From Emmonsiellopsis sp. PD_33 (Eukaryota > Ascomycota > Eurotiomycetes > Onygenales > Ajellomycetaceae), in contig JANTQF010000307.1 in assembly GCA_032988165.1 (NCBI GenBank), positions 1-42,419 of the forward strand: 42,419 nt of DNA, given 5' to 3'. The translations under genes and the position numbers were made by a program. The notes below the pieces were generated by a model that was given only the letters and a program-made list of their open reading frames with translations, had not been told where the DNA came from and made no database searches. Shown one piece after another: positions 19,678-30,023 of this stretch (the stretch's first letter is position 1; every line of letters starts with the position of its first letter).

Positions 19678-20796
19678 ATGATGCTCACCGACCTACCAAA
19701 TGAGCTGATCCTCGAGACCGTCTCCTTCTTCGACTCCGAAGTAGATATCAACGCGTTCGCCAGAGCGTGCAAAAAGCTCTACAGCGTGCTCAACCCTTCT
19801 CTTTACCGCTACAATGTGCAGCACCACGAGTCCTCAGCCCTGCAATGGGCCGCCAAACTGGCACGCCGCGCCACAGTCGAACACATGCTGCACGCGCGCG
19901 CTGATCTCCACGCAGGAGCCCAAACGGATCAGGACTACACCCTGGCTGCACTCCGCGCACCCAAATCGACCATCCCGATCGACTACCCAATATTCCATTA
20001 TCTCATCAAGGAGCAAGGCGTTACCGCGGAGCCAGATGAACAGGAAGCGGCCGACCGCGCCGCTATCATCCGTCTACTTGTCAAGAACGGCGCAGACATC
20101 AACGCCCGCGGCCTCATGTTAAAATCTGCTCTGCTGGTTTCGGCCTCCCGAGCTAACTATGCCGTCTTCTGGCCACTGATAGAGAATGGTGCCGACATCA
20201 ATACCGTTGATTACGACGGGACCACTGTGCTTCATGCAGCAGCAGCTGGTGGGTGTTGCGACGCAGTCTTGCAGTATTTAATCACCACCGGTGGACTCGA
20301 TGTCAATGTCCGAGACAAGGAAGAAAAGACCCCGCTGCATTATGCTGCTGAAAAAGCACAGACTAGCGCTCTGCGTTTTCTAATCAAGAACGGTGGCGAC
20401 GCAAATGCAGCGGATATCTACGGGAAACTGCCATCCCATACGATGGGGATGGATCTTGCCACACCAAGGCCTGACGCCAGCGCTCTTCCAGCCTTTCGTG
20501 TGCTGTTCACAGATGGTGGGGTAGATATCAACGCAGGGAATCGACGAGGAACCACCGTGCTGCATTTAGCTGCTAAGCATGCCTGGCCAATTGCGTTGTC
20601 CGAGGCGTTTGTGATCGAGTTTGGCGCCGACGTCAATGCCAAAAATGCCCGTGGGAAGACCGCGGCGGACTATGCAAACGAGAAGAATGCCAGGCATCTG
20701 CTCCGATTGCTGCGAGATCATGGGGCTGGTACCTCGCATGGAAATCATGACGTGGAAGAAAATCTAGAGCACGTGTTTGGTGATGGGGGGATGTGA
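19678..20796 (+). CDS. F-box-like / ankyrin repeat protein
   Basis: An intronless frame of 372 aa. The N-terminal 45 residues (LTDLPNELILETVSFF, ARACKKLYSVLNPSLYRY) have the pattern of an F-box-like domain as found at the front of many fungal ankyrin proteins. From about residue 55 come ankyrin units: one near 130-145 (LLVKNGADINARG), then IENGADINTVDYDGTTVLHAAA, KEEKTPLHYAAEK, RRGTTVLHLAAKHA and FGADVNAKNARGKTAADYA, with a divergent unit around 240-280. The combination suggests a substrate adaptor for an SCF-type ubiquitin ligase, with the ankyrins binding the target; the target is unknown. Two ATGs occur in tandem; the first is taken. It lies about 0.7 kb from the transposon nest and shows no sign of its mutation pattern. 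Confidence 0.88.
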   Translation: MMLTDLPNELILETVSFFDSEVDINAFARACKKLYSVLNPSLYRYNVQHHESSALQWAAKLARRATVEHMLHARADLHAGAQTDQDYTLAALRAPKSTIPIDYPIFHYLIKEQGVTAEPDEQEAADRAAIIRLLVKNGADINARGLMLKSALLVSASRANYAVFWPLIENGADINTVDYDGTTVLHAAAAGGCCDAVLQYLITTGGLDVNVRDKEEKTPLHYAAEKAQTSALRFLIKNGGDANAADIYGKLPSHTMGMDLATPRPDASALPAFRVLFTDGGVDINAGNRRGTTVLHLAAKHAWPIALSEAFVIEFGADVNAKNARGKTAADYANEKNARHLLRLLRDHGAGTSHGNHDVEENLEHVFGDGGM

Positions 20797-21903
20797 TATC
20801 GGCGATACTCTCCCTCGCCTCCTTATACACCCTAAGCTACCGTGAAATGGGATACAATTCTTTTTATACTGCACGCTTTTTCCTAACTACTGTGTGGTGA
20901 TGGGATTGTTTCCAAGCCTTCGTATCTATGCCCGGCTCACCAATTATAGGGAGTCTCGAATTAATTGGCCGTGCGAAGGTGCCGCCACGAAGCCCCTCCT
21001 GATACCCTAGGCAAAGTGTAACTATGAAGCCTGGTAGGGCTGGACTTAGACATTCAGGCGTATAACAAAAGCATCAATTGGATGGAACGCCGGAAGGAGG
21101 CTGCATGCAGCATCAAATAACCGGCCCTAAACATATATGAAAAAAAAGCATATATTAAAATATTTATACCATAATAAACGAGAACGCATGCTCTCTCACT
21201 GAGATATGAATGGATCGATCTATGGATTGACTACGTTTATCACATGCCGCTTAACAACCCTTGAATAAGAGAAACCACCCATGCAGCAGCGCGATGTTCA
21301 TACCCTCTGCCTCTCATATCTACCTATCAACCTATCAACTTCCGCATGGCAACAGATCCCGGTATCTTATACAACCTATTCCTCAACAGTGAAGCGTTCC
21401 GATGCGCTTTTGCTCGTCAACTAACGGCATTCCGTATGCGCTTGCGCCCATCTGTGGCATTTTAAATCTTTTGCGTCAGGGGAGACAGAGAGTGGCAGGG
21501 AGCAATTCAATCTGGGACACATCCTGGTGAGGTTTGATATGAACCTGCTCCAACTGGTTTGTTTGCCTAGCTGGGCTGTAATTATTTCGTTAGCGGGATC
21601 ATGGATGAAACTTTTTGGCTTCTTTTCAAATGTGGACAAAAGGCAGAAAGAAGGCAAAAGGAGAGATAAATCTTTTCCATTATTACGACCTGTTAGCGTC
21701 GGGGGTGCGTATCTATCTCTCCAACCCCGAATGTCCAGAGCATGCCAAATTCCTCTTTACTTCTACCCTCGCCCGGACAGGAAAAGAATTAGATTGAAAA
21801 AAGATACGTGACGTTCACAAACCCAAACCCAACAGCGAGCAGAACGTATCGGTTTCCCTGGGACTAATAAAGGTGGTTTCCCCAGAATGGTTGGCTCCGA
21901 GTT
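20797..21903. other. intergenic region between ankyrin and carboxylesterase genes
   Basis: Convergent 3' flanks of the two neighbouring genes. An AT-rich stretch lies at 21135-21180. Short frames up to 94 codons (21527 plus) have no recognisable content. No RNA gene seen. Confidence 0.5.
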
Positions 21904-23873
21904 TTACAACCGTTGATTCTGTAACCGCTTGTTAACCCAAAGAAGTTCCGAAACCCCTTTCTTTCTTGATGGGGGAAAACATTTGTACTGACTCTTAGGA
22001 TTATAAACGGGCCATCCAAGCTTATCCAGGCCACCCTCCGGGTCCTTCGCAAACGAAGTCCAAGCGGTCCGCAGCTCCTTTCCAAATGCTACTCCCTCGG
22101 GTGTGTCTGGTTCAGGGTACAATTCTGTCGTACCGAAGACTACTCCCAGCTCGGCAGCGTGGTAGGCTCCGACGACGCCGATTTCCTAGATGCGATGAAA
22201 ACACTGTCAGGGATATTCTACGATACCCCGGGCATCCTCAAGGGCAGTGCTTAACTGACCGAATTCGGCCAAGTCGCCGCATATTGATACCGCCAGGCCT
22301 TAACGCCATGATCAATTCTCGACTCCGCAGCGTCTGCTGCACCGCAACTCAAGGGAAAAGCGATTGGGGGAGCGCGCGAATTGCAGTCTTCCTCGCCTTT
22401 AGAAACGCACGCGAGGAGTGTGAAGAGGCCCACCTCATTGTTGTTACTTCCGACGAGGATTGGCTGAATGTGAATCACATCAGTTACACAAGTCCATACC
22501 ACAGGGGGACTTGACACAAAAACTCATACCTTCTTCGCAAATAGGCCCTTCTTCCTCCTGTCCTCGTAATCTGAAAAAATAACCTCTTCATCAATAGTAG
22601 GTAGAAACCCACCGGCCAGCGCCGCACTCACCCCCGCCTCAGGCCGAATAGCATCAATCACCTCCTTCATAGATTTGCTCCGCATGCACTCCAACGACGC
22701 CTCCCCTGCCTCTTCCTTTGGACACTCCAACTTCTCCGTCGCGTTGTTCCACGCGACGGTGTTACTCGACGACCCGCCCGAGATACTGAGACTGAAGGCA
22801 GTCCCTGACTGTGGGATGAAGGCGCGCGCAATGGGGTCGTCTGGCCAGGCGAAGGTGTGGTATTCGGTTGAGGCGCCGCCGGCACTTTCACCGAATAGGG
22901 TGATTTTGTCCGGGTCGCCGCCGAAGCCGGCGATGTTGTCGCGTACCCATTCTAGGGCCAGACGTTGGTCGAGGATGCCTGGGTTGCGGCTTGGTGTTAC
23001 GGTTACGCCGGGGAAGCCGAAGATTCCGAGGCGGTAGCTGTGTAGGTAGTGGATGTGAGTTTGGTCCTTTTTTGGATGAACTTCATTGACAGTAGGGATG
23101 CGGGTTACGCACTTCAAGGTGACGACGATTACGTCGTTTTCCTCGGCGAGGCGGGCGCCGTTATATATCTTGGTTCGAGTGCTTCCTGACGTGAATCCTA
23201 GCCCCGACTTTGAGCGTGCTGTTTGCATTGATACGAAGAAAAAAGGCGTGAAATCGTACCTCCGCCGTAAATCCATACCATCACAGTCTTCTTCTGCTCT
23301 CCAGCTTGCGGCTTCGTCCAGACATTGACGGTGAGACAGTCTTCGTCGAATGTCTCCCCAACCTGTCCTAGGGTGTCGAGAAGGCTAGAGGCAAAAGGGG
23401 GTAGGTTCTTTTCTGCAGGCCCTGTTATGCGCGTGGCCGTTGTGGGGCATGAGCTTGTTTGATCTCTCCTTAGCTACTGAACTCCTCGTTCCTAACATAT
23501 ATAGCTACATAGCCAAACTATCAAAGCATAAACTCACGCTGACTATTTGACGGATTGTTAGTTTAAGTTACCCTCAAGCTTCTACTCAGAGAGGATTAGC
23601 ACCACCTACATAGTTCCCCGCGACAATCTCCTTGCTTCCTGTAAACGGCTTGGGCGCTGCAAATCGCAGCTCACCAACCGGCGGCTGCGCAAATGGAATA
23701 CCTAGATATTCCGACACTTCAGGCTTCCACTCGGATGCGTGGCCAACCACCGTGCCGCTGCTCGTTTCCACCTTCTGACCGATCTCCCAGCGTTGATCCG
23801 GCAAGGCCGGAGCGGCGGAGAGGAGACCTGCCAGAGTGAGCACCACCGCTCCTTTCATCTGGAGGAGTTTCAT
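21904..23873 (-). CDS. secreted type B carboxylesterase/lipase
   Basis: Six exons on the minus strand: 23873-23610, 23473-23260, 23197-23113, 23037-22530, 22463-22260, 22185-21904, giving 518 aa. The junctions keep frame and rebuild the family core YGGGFTSGS and VVTLNYRLGIFGFPG. The protein begins with a signal peptide (hydrophobic core VVLTLAGLLSA). The alpha/beta-hydrolase catalytic triad is visible: Ser239 in GESAGG, Glu367 in GSNNNEVG, His434 in GAYHAAELGVVFG. Length is close to the usual 520-560. It would hydrolyse carboxylic esters outside the cell; substrate is not predictable (lipase, feruloyl esterase and others share this fold). The first intron (136 nt, acceptor CAGTAG) is the least certain boundary. 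It is divergent from the cutinase gene across 2.7 kb. Confidence 0.87.
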
Positions 23874-26015
23874 CCTTTGCCTGGGTTTCGAGTCTCGGAA
23901 ATGATGGAGGGATCAGAATGGAGATGAAGATGTTGATATCCGGCTGATCCCAGTCAATTCAAGTGTGGGACCGCTGAAGAGAACCTGGCAGCAGCTGATC
24001 TGAGCTGAAATATATGCTGGAATTACCACCAGATGTAGTTGAACCGCCGGGTAAAAAGATTCCAACAATCATAACAAAGGGGTGATATGTCCATGGATAG
24101 TAAGGGATAATGGATCATAACCAAAGGGGAGAAAGAAGAAGGTCTTTCCTAGCTTCTATTCAATCTCCACGCATTGCCGAAGGACGAACAGGGCTGCTGT
24201 CCTTCGACATGCCCCTCCCATCTCGGATTGGAGGTGAGAGACACAGTCACACAACATGTATGCCGAACCACGGAAGCCACATGAACTGCTCATATCAAGG
24301 CGGTCAGCCATTAGCAAGCATTCCAGCCTGGATATGTCTGAGTAATTGCGATGAGGGAGAAACCGGCAATTGGCGACTATCTCTTGGGCGAATAAGACGG
24401 TCTTCCCCTCCTGGAAACCTGGCGTATGTTTGTCAGGGCACGAAAACTCATCGTTGCCAAAAGGGGCCGCGGTGATTGCTATGCTACTGCAGGCTTCTTC
24501 ATATCCGGAATAACATGGTGGAAAGCCCATGTCCGCCCCGCCCTCCTAGTGCCAGTGTATATAAAAACAGAGCCACGCTCGGCAGCACACCCCCTATGCC
24601 GACGCTTGCCCCCGTCCATGCTTAGCCGGGAGATCAAGAGAGAAGTTTGTTGCCATGCGTAGATAGATACAGTTAGTAAGCATCACAAGGAGCTTGGATA
24701 GGCCATCTCGGAATTGGGGTCGTCCAAATACACTTCAACACTTCAACATGTCGTGTGTGCGTGGCGTGGGTGAGAGTGGCACAGAATCCCGCCTATCACC
24801 AATCATCTATCATGCCGGTTCTCAGAAAGTCATCTGTGCATCTCTTGGCAGAAACATCAGTTTGCTGGTCCTTCTGCGGGGTCAATATGGTGTTGCGGAG
24901 ATATGAAATTGTGGCGGAGGGGATATGATGGAGAAAGCTAGAACCTAAGCCAGATGAACTGCCGTTCTCTCCTCAGCATCCATCCTCCCCAGCAATCGAA
25001 CTCCCATCGAACATTCGTTCAGCCTCGGAATATTCGCCATCGCCGGGGGCAGAGGGGCCCAACTGCCGGTTCTTGAGAAGTCCAGCGAGTCATCTGCTCA
25101 CAAAAAAAGAGCAGGAAAAGAAAAGCTAGCCCAAAAGGAGAGGAAGAGAGGGTTGAATGATGAAACAATAGATGCCTGCGGACTACTTTAGACGAACCCG
25201 CTACTGTCAAGAGATACACTTTGGCCCACCGCAAATCCTCCCGGCGGTGCGGCTGCTAAATTCAACTGCCGGCGCTATTGTGGTGCTAATATTGTCTCTG
25301 GGCCAGAATGCCGCGGTTTATTGAGTCCCCAGACTTGTTGGAGAGAGGGGCCATCGGGATGCAGGGAGAGGATGGCGGGGGTGTCAGGTTCTTTTCAGTT
25401 GAGATTTTCGTTTCGTTTCTTCTCTTTTTTTAAGCTGGTTTCTGACACTCCCCTCTCACACTTGGGTGGCTCGGCTAACTCATTAGTTCAACCTGACTAG
25501 AGGGTTGGGGAGAGAACTATAGTCTATTGTTCACTCAACGCTCCCCGCAAACCCCACCTGGGAAGTTTGATAGAAACTATGGAGTGTGGATGACACAACG
25601 GACTTAACACCGGTGCAAACAACACACGCAGACATACACACACACGCTATTCCATGCCAAAGGAGAGTTATCAAACGGGGGCGTGGGCAGCCAACATCTG
25701 AAAACAGCAACTCTTCGATAGATGGCCGTGGGCAAGAAAAAAACAAAAAATAAACGAGCATCCCCCCGTATTTTCCCCGCCGTACCCTTCAGGGGTAACC
25801 CCCTGCTCGCCGAGGCAGATTAGGTTTTACCCCGAAACGATAGACTCGGCGCATTTCCAGACCCGAAAACCCCATTGGCATCAAACGATGAAACGGTCTA
25901 GATATGCCACATCTGTGTCAGAAAACACGGCCCGACCGTTCTCTTCGGGGTCGCTTTCTGAAACTTGCAATGCAGAAAACTTTTCCGTATGGCGAGTGGG
26001 GGAGAGGGGATGCTA

Positions 26016-26021
26016 CCGAGG
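26016..26021. promoter_or_regulatory. CCTCGG-type element (possible FarA/FarB or CTF1 site)
   Basis: CCGAGG (complement CCTCGG) lies about 530 bp upstream of the cutinase ATG. CCTCGG is the core bound by the fatty-acid regulators FarA/FarB in Aspergillus, relatives of the cutinase factor CTF1. A 6-mer occurs often by chance, so this is only suggestive. Confidence 0.3.
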
Positions 26022-26392
26022 ATGATGGAAGACTCCTTCTCGTCCAATTCGCCAGTTCATGCTGGTGTCAATCGGTAGATCTGGCGGGGGGCCTAGGGAT
26101 TCCAGTCGAGGGGTAGCTCGCCAGATGAATATAAGCCTCCTCCTCCATACCTTACTTGGCGATGCGGGGTGTGTAGCACTGGGAGGGGGGAGGCGATTGG
26201 GCATTTGAGACTCCACATGCTCCATCTTTCGTTTATTCAGTTATTTCCCCAGCATCCGTTCAAAACGATCGTCCGTAAGGGGGGATTCAGAATGATCGAC
26301 GAAACCCTTGGCAGCCAACGTCGGTAGTTCGACGCCCAAATTGCTTGACGGGCAGCCTCATCTGCTCAGCATCTGATCCCGAACTGGCGATG

Positions 26393-26400
26393 TATATAAA
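26393..26400 (+). promoter_or_regulatory. TATA box of the cutinase gene
   Basis: TATATAAA followed by a G run, about 150 bp upstream of the cutinase ATG. Position and sequence suit an inducible fungal promoter. Confidence 0.6.
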
Positions 26401-26546
26401 GGGGGAGATAGAAGCCAGGGAGGCAAGGGAATAGTTGAATAACAGCAAGCCTCGTTCAAGCTCTTCCACATTTATTAATAGTACCCTTGTCCTCTCGTTT
26501 CCCTGCTCTGTCACTCCTTGAAGGATCTATCCAACGTCCCTACACA

Positions 26547-27394
26547 ATGAAGTTCCCAATTTCTCTTGCGCTGCTGGCAGCCGCTGCCTCTGCCAGTCCT
26601 ATCCAAGAGCGTCAAATTATTGACATTATTGGAAGCACTGCGAATGGCCTTGACGGCCCTTGCAAGGATATCACCTTCATCTTTGCCCGTGGTTCAACGG
26701 AAATCGGAAACATGGTTAGCACACCCGAGCTTGGAGAGAACATATCTAATAGAATACATACCTTGGAGTGATTGTTGAGCTGATTATCCTCTTTCTCCCG
26801 CGTTTTAGGGAACTATCGCTGGTCCACCCACTGCCAATCTCGTGCTCAGGGAATTTGGAGCCGACGCCGTCGCCGTCCAGGGAGTCGATTACGAAGCTAG
26901 ACTGGATACCAATTTCCTTCCCAATGGAGCTGATCCTAAGGGAATCGAGGATATGAAAGAAAAGTTGGCCTCGACTGTGACAAGATGCCCGGAGACCATC
27001 ATTATCGCCGGCGGATACAGGCAAGTTCTTTACCCCTTATTTCCATACTTCGTCTGAGGGGGACCTTCCGCTAATTTAGACTCCGGTATACAGTCAAGGT
27101 GCAGCCCTCACGCACCAGGCCGTTGAGGAGTCCGACCCAGCTGTCGTCGCGCGCATTGCTGGCATTGTCACTTTCGGTGACACCCAGAACGAGCAGGACG
27201 GCGGCAGGGTCCCCGGCTATCCCCCGGAGAAGACCAAGATTATCTGTGCGCTTGGCGACCTAGTTTGCGAGGGTACTCTGGTCATCATGCCAGCACATCT
27301 GACCTATACTATGGATGCTCCTGAGGCGTCGGAATTCTTCATCCAGATGATCAACAACGCCAAGAGCGCAGCGCCCGCCGCAACTCCCGCTTGA
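26547..27394 (+). CDS. secreted cutinase
   Basis: Three exons: 26547-26714, 26809-27020, 27094-27394, giving 226 aa, the usual cutinase size. Residues 1-16 form a signal peptide (ISLALLAAAASA). The serine-hydrolase triad is visible: Ser127 in GGYSQG, Asp182 in GDLVC, His195 in PAHLTY. Cysteines at about 39, 117, 178 and 185 match the two conserved disulfides, and ARGSTE carries the oxyanion-hole region. It would cut ester bonds of cutin and similar polyesters outside the cell, releasing hydroxy fatty acids. Intron 1 is GT-AG. Intron 2 (27021-27093) has a GC donor, AG|GCAAGT, and its use restores the GGYSQG motif exactly. A TATA box lies 150 bp upstream. Confidence 0.93.
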
Positions 27395-28066
27395 ACGAGT
27401 GTTGGTAGCTTCGGGACGAGATGCTGTTCGGAGGTGTGGGTGGGTGGCTCCCCTGGAGGGATGTGGCATATTGTTGCGGTTTCTCTTCTTTTGGATGCAT
27501 TTTGGGGGATTTGTAGATCTGTATCGAGTTTCATTGGTATATAACGCATAGCCTGGTTCTTTTGGATGTCCTTTTGTCTCGAACATTCCGATCTTGGAAA
27601 CTTCCAAGGATATGCATCTAGGGACAAAAAATATACATTATAGCTATCACCGTCTCTGTGTCTCCGCAGCATTGTCTATATCTCAAAAAACGGGTGCTGA
27701 TGTCTGGCGATGATTATTCGAAATAAGACGTCGAATGACTTGATGTCGAGCAGGTTCAGGGGTCGCCAAGGGGTTGCTTGCCCTAACCCTAAGCCCTAAT
27801 TCGGTGGAAATTCCAACTGCAGCAGATTATACTCGTTTCTCTAAAACACCTTCGGACTTTTGCATTCGGCTAATATATTGAATAGGTATGTGCTTGGAAC
27901 AGCTACTGTTCACCATATTGAGCCAGAGAATAGTGGAAGGACAGTTGAGACGTCGCCCACCACCCATGGAACAGAATGAACACAAGACAAGAAAAATCCA
28001 ATGCATCTGCTTCTCAAGTGCCATACTCTCTTTGTCTATAAATCTACTCTTAGCATCTTGCACAAG
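27395..28066. other. intergenic, convergent 3' flanks of cutinase and CoA ligase
   Basis: The two genes converge here. Small frames of up to 122 codons on the minus strand overlap the cutinase end and show no family motif. A short telomere-like repeat lies at 27781-27800. Confidence 0.5.
27781..27800. repeat. interstitial telomere-like repeat
   Basis: About three imperfect units of CCCTAA (CCCTAACCCTAAGCCCTAAT), the fungal telomere motif, within intergenic DNA. Confidence 0.5.
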
Positions 28067-30023
28067 TTAAAGCCTCGCTCTCGCCCGCTGGTTCTCCTCC
28101 GAAACAACGAAGGCCCGAATGCCGCTCCGCTCCCTCTCTTTCAACACTCGCTTCAAAATCTTCCCGCTAGGGCTCTTCGGCACCGCGTCAATAAATTCAA
28201 TCTCCTGCACCCACTTGAATCTAGCCTTCCGCTCCTTAACGAACTGGATCAACTCTCTGCCGATCGCCTCGGATTTCTCGACTCCCTGTTTCAGGACAAC
28301 ATAGGCCTTGGGTCGTTCGCCGGCATAGTCATCCCGCTTGCCCAGCACAGCGATATCAGAAACATATGGGTGGCCAAGGAGCAGGTCCTCCAGCTCAGCG
28401 GGGGCAACAGCAATACCTTTAACCTTGATCATTTCCTTGATACGATCGACAATGGTAATGAGACCTTCCTCGCTAATGCTGCCAATATCGCCCGTATGCA
28501 GGAATCTTTCCTCATCAAATGATTCTGCGCTAGCGGTTTCGTTACCAAGATATCCCATTGCGATTTGGGGTCCTCTCGCAAGAATTTCACCAGGCTGGTC
28601 ATATCCAAGTTCCTTCCCTTCCTCATCTACAATCTTAATCTCCGTGGAAGGAATCAAGTCTCCCACGGTATTCGCATACTCATAGCTATAGTATCTCGGA
28701 GAATGAGACGAGAGGCAACCGCTTGATTCGGTCATGCCGAACCCTTGCCTGAATCCCGCTTGTGGGAATCGCTTCGCGAGCAATTGGACAATTTCTTTGC
28801 TCAGGGGAGCAGCGCCGCAGGATATGCGTTTTACGCAGGACATGTCATACTGGTCAACTATTTTGTCGTTGATGAAGCGGATGACGATTGGTGGGACGAT
28901 TATTAGCTCTGTGATTTGGTATTCGACGATTGTCTTTAGGGTGAGTTCCATTGTGAACTGAGGGAGAAGAATGACCTCGTCGTTTTGGTGGACAGGATTA
29001 TTGCAAAAGCGGATGAGACCGGTGACTGAATAGGCCCTATCGGTTAGCTGGTTCCATGGGGTACAGGCGACATCATCGAATCTTACTGTGAAAGAGCGGT
29101 AGGACCCCAAGGAATATCTTTTTCTCGACCGGTGTGATGGCTTTCATTTGCAAGCATTGGGCCATAATATTATGATGGGAAAGCATAACCTGGACTTGGC
29201 TGTCAGTAGTTTATTACTGTCGACATATTTTTACCAGTAGCTACTCACAGCTTTTGGCAGCCCTGTCGTCCCGCTTGAAAAATTGAGAAATCCGCACACA
29301 TCCTTGTTCGTCTGGCCAATCGGGATCCCAGGGTGAGGGACTTGACCCTGCTCGCCGTAACTCTTCCCAATCGCCTGCAGCTCTTTGAAGGTGGTGATTC
29401 CTGGCGCCTCCCCATCAAGAAGGAAGACACGGCTCTGTGGAATTCCTGCGTTCTTAGCAGCGGCCAAGGCGACTTTCAAGCAACTCGGGCCCGCCATAAG
29501 GAATTTTGTATCTGCCTTTTTCAAGGCGTACGTCATTTCTTCGACATTGTATGCCGGCGAAGCCCCAGCGACCTTACCGCCTAGTAATATACAAAAAGAC
29601 TTTCAGCGCGTGTACTCTCCATGGGTAGAAATTGAAGGGAGTCAATACCTGCTCTAATGGCCGCAAACATGGCTACTGGATACCAGATAGTATTCTGGGT
29701 GAACAGTGATACTGTTTCCGTTTCCTTCATGCCATATTTCTTCACCAATGCCGTGCTCACATATGTTGCCGCCTCTTTGGCCTGCGCCCAATTGACTCGC
29801 TCCTTGGTGACGGCATTGGTATAACCGGCCAATTCATGGGGTCGGAATTTGTATAGCGGGGAGGTTTCGGGGGATTCGAACAACCATTGCCATACGGTTA
29901 TGTCCGTGGGTACTGCACGTTGTTTGCATGTTAGAGCCGTTTCGTCGTTGGGCGGAACTGCCAAATAGCACACCGGCAATCCAACGTACCTTGGATATCT
30001 GGATGCTTTGATCTAAAAATCAT
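28067..30023 (-). CDS. adenylate-forming acyl/aryl-CoA ligase (4-coumarate-CoA ligase-like)
   Basis: Five exons on the minus strand: 30023-29990, 29912-29649, 29580-29249, 29189-29087, 29025-28067, giving 563 aa. The start MIFRSKHPDI is typical of fungal 4CL-like enzymes, and the first intron (GTACGT...GTGCAG) is needed to join it to VPTDITVWQWLFES. Motifs: AMP-binding P-loop SSGTTGLPKA near 200-209; PLFHITGLIRF near 245; GFGMTESSG at 339-347; HTGD ending at Asp424; DRIKEMIKVKG near 438; catalytic Lys near 533 in SPSGKILKR. It activates a carboxylic acid with ATP and forms the CoA thioester; the acid (hydroxycinnamate, phenylacetate or fatty acid) cannot be told. The C-terminus is ARL, compatible with a peroxisomal PTS1 signal. 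It converges on the cutinase gene. Confidence 0.9.

Larger units (their letters stand above)
23874..26546. other. long divergent intergenic region (carboxylesterase/cutinase)
   Basis: 2.7 kb without a gene I can support. It must hold the promoters of both secreted esterases. A plus-strand TATATAAAA occurs at 24558-24566 and another TATA box at 26393. CCTCGG, or its complement CCGAGG, occurs at 25023-25028 and 26016-26021. A 124-codon minus frame at 24156-24530 has no recognisable content. Confidence 0.5.

Noticed and set aside
24156..24530. 124-codon minus ORF between carboxylesterase and cutinase
   Set aside because: Overlaps other equally long frames, has no domain signal and no convincing start or intron context.
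29026..29045. Acceptor CGATAG at about 29037 for the fourth intron of the CoA ligase
   Set aside because: It breaks the frame; the TTCAG acceptor ending at 29026 keeps frame and restores PLFHITGL.
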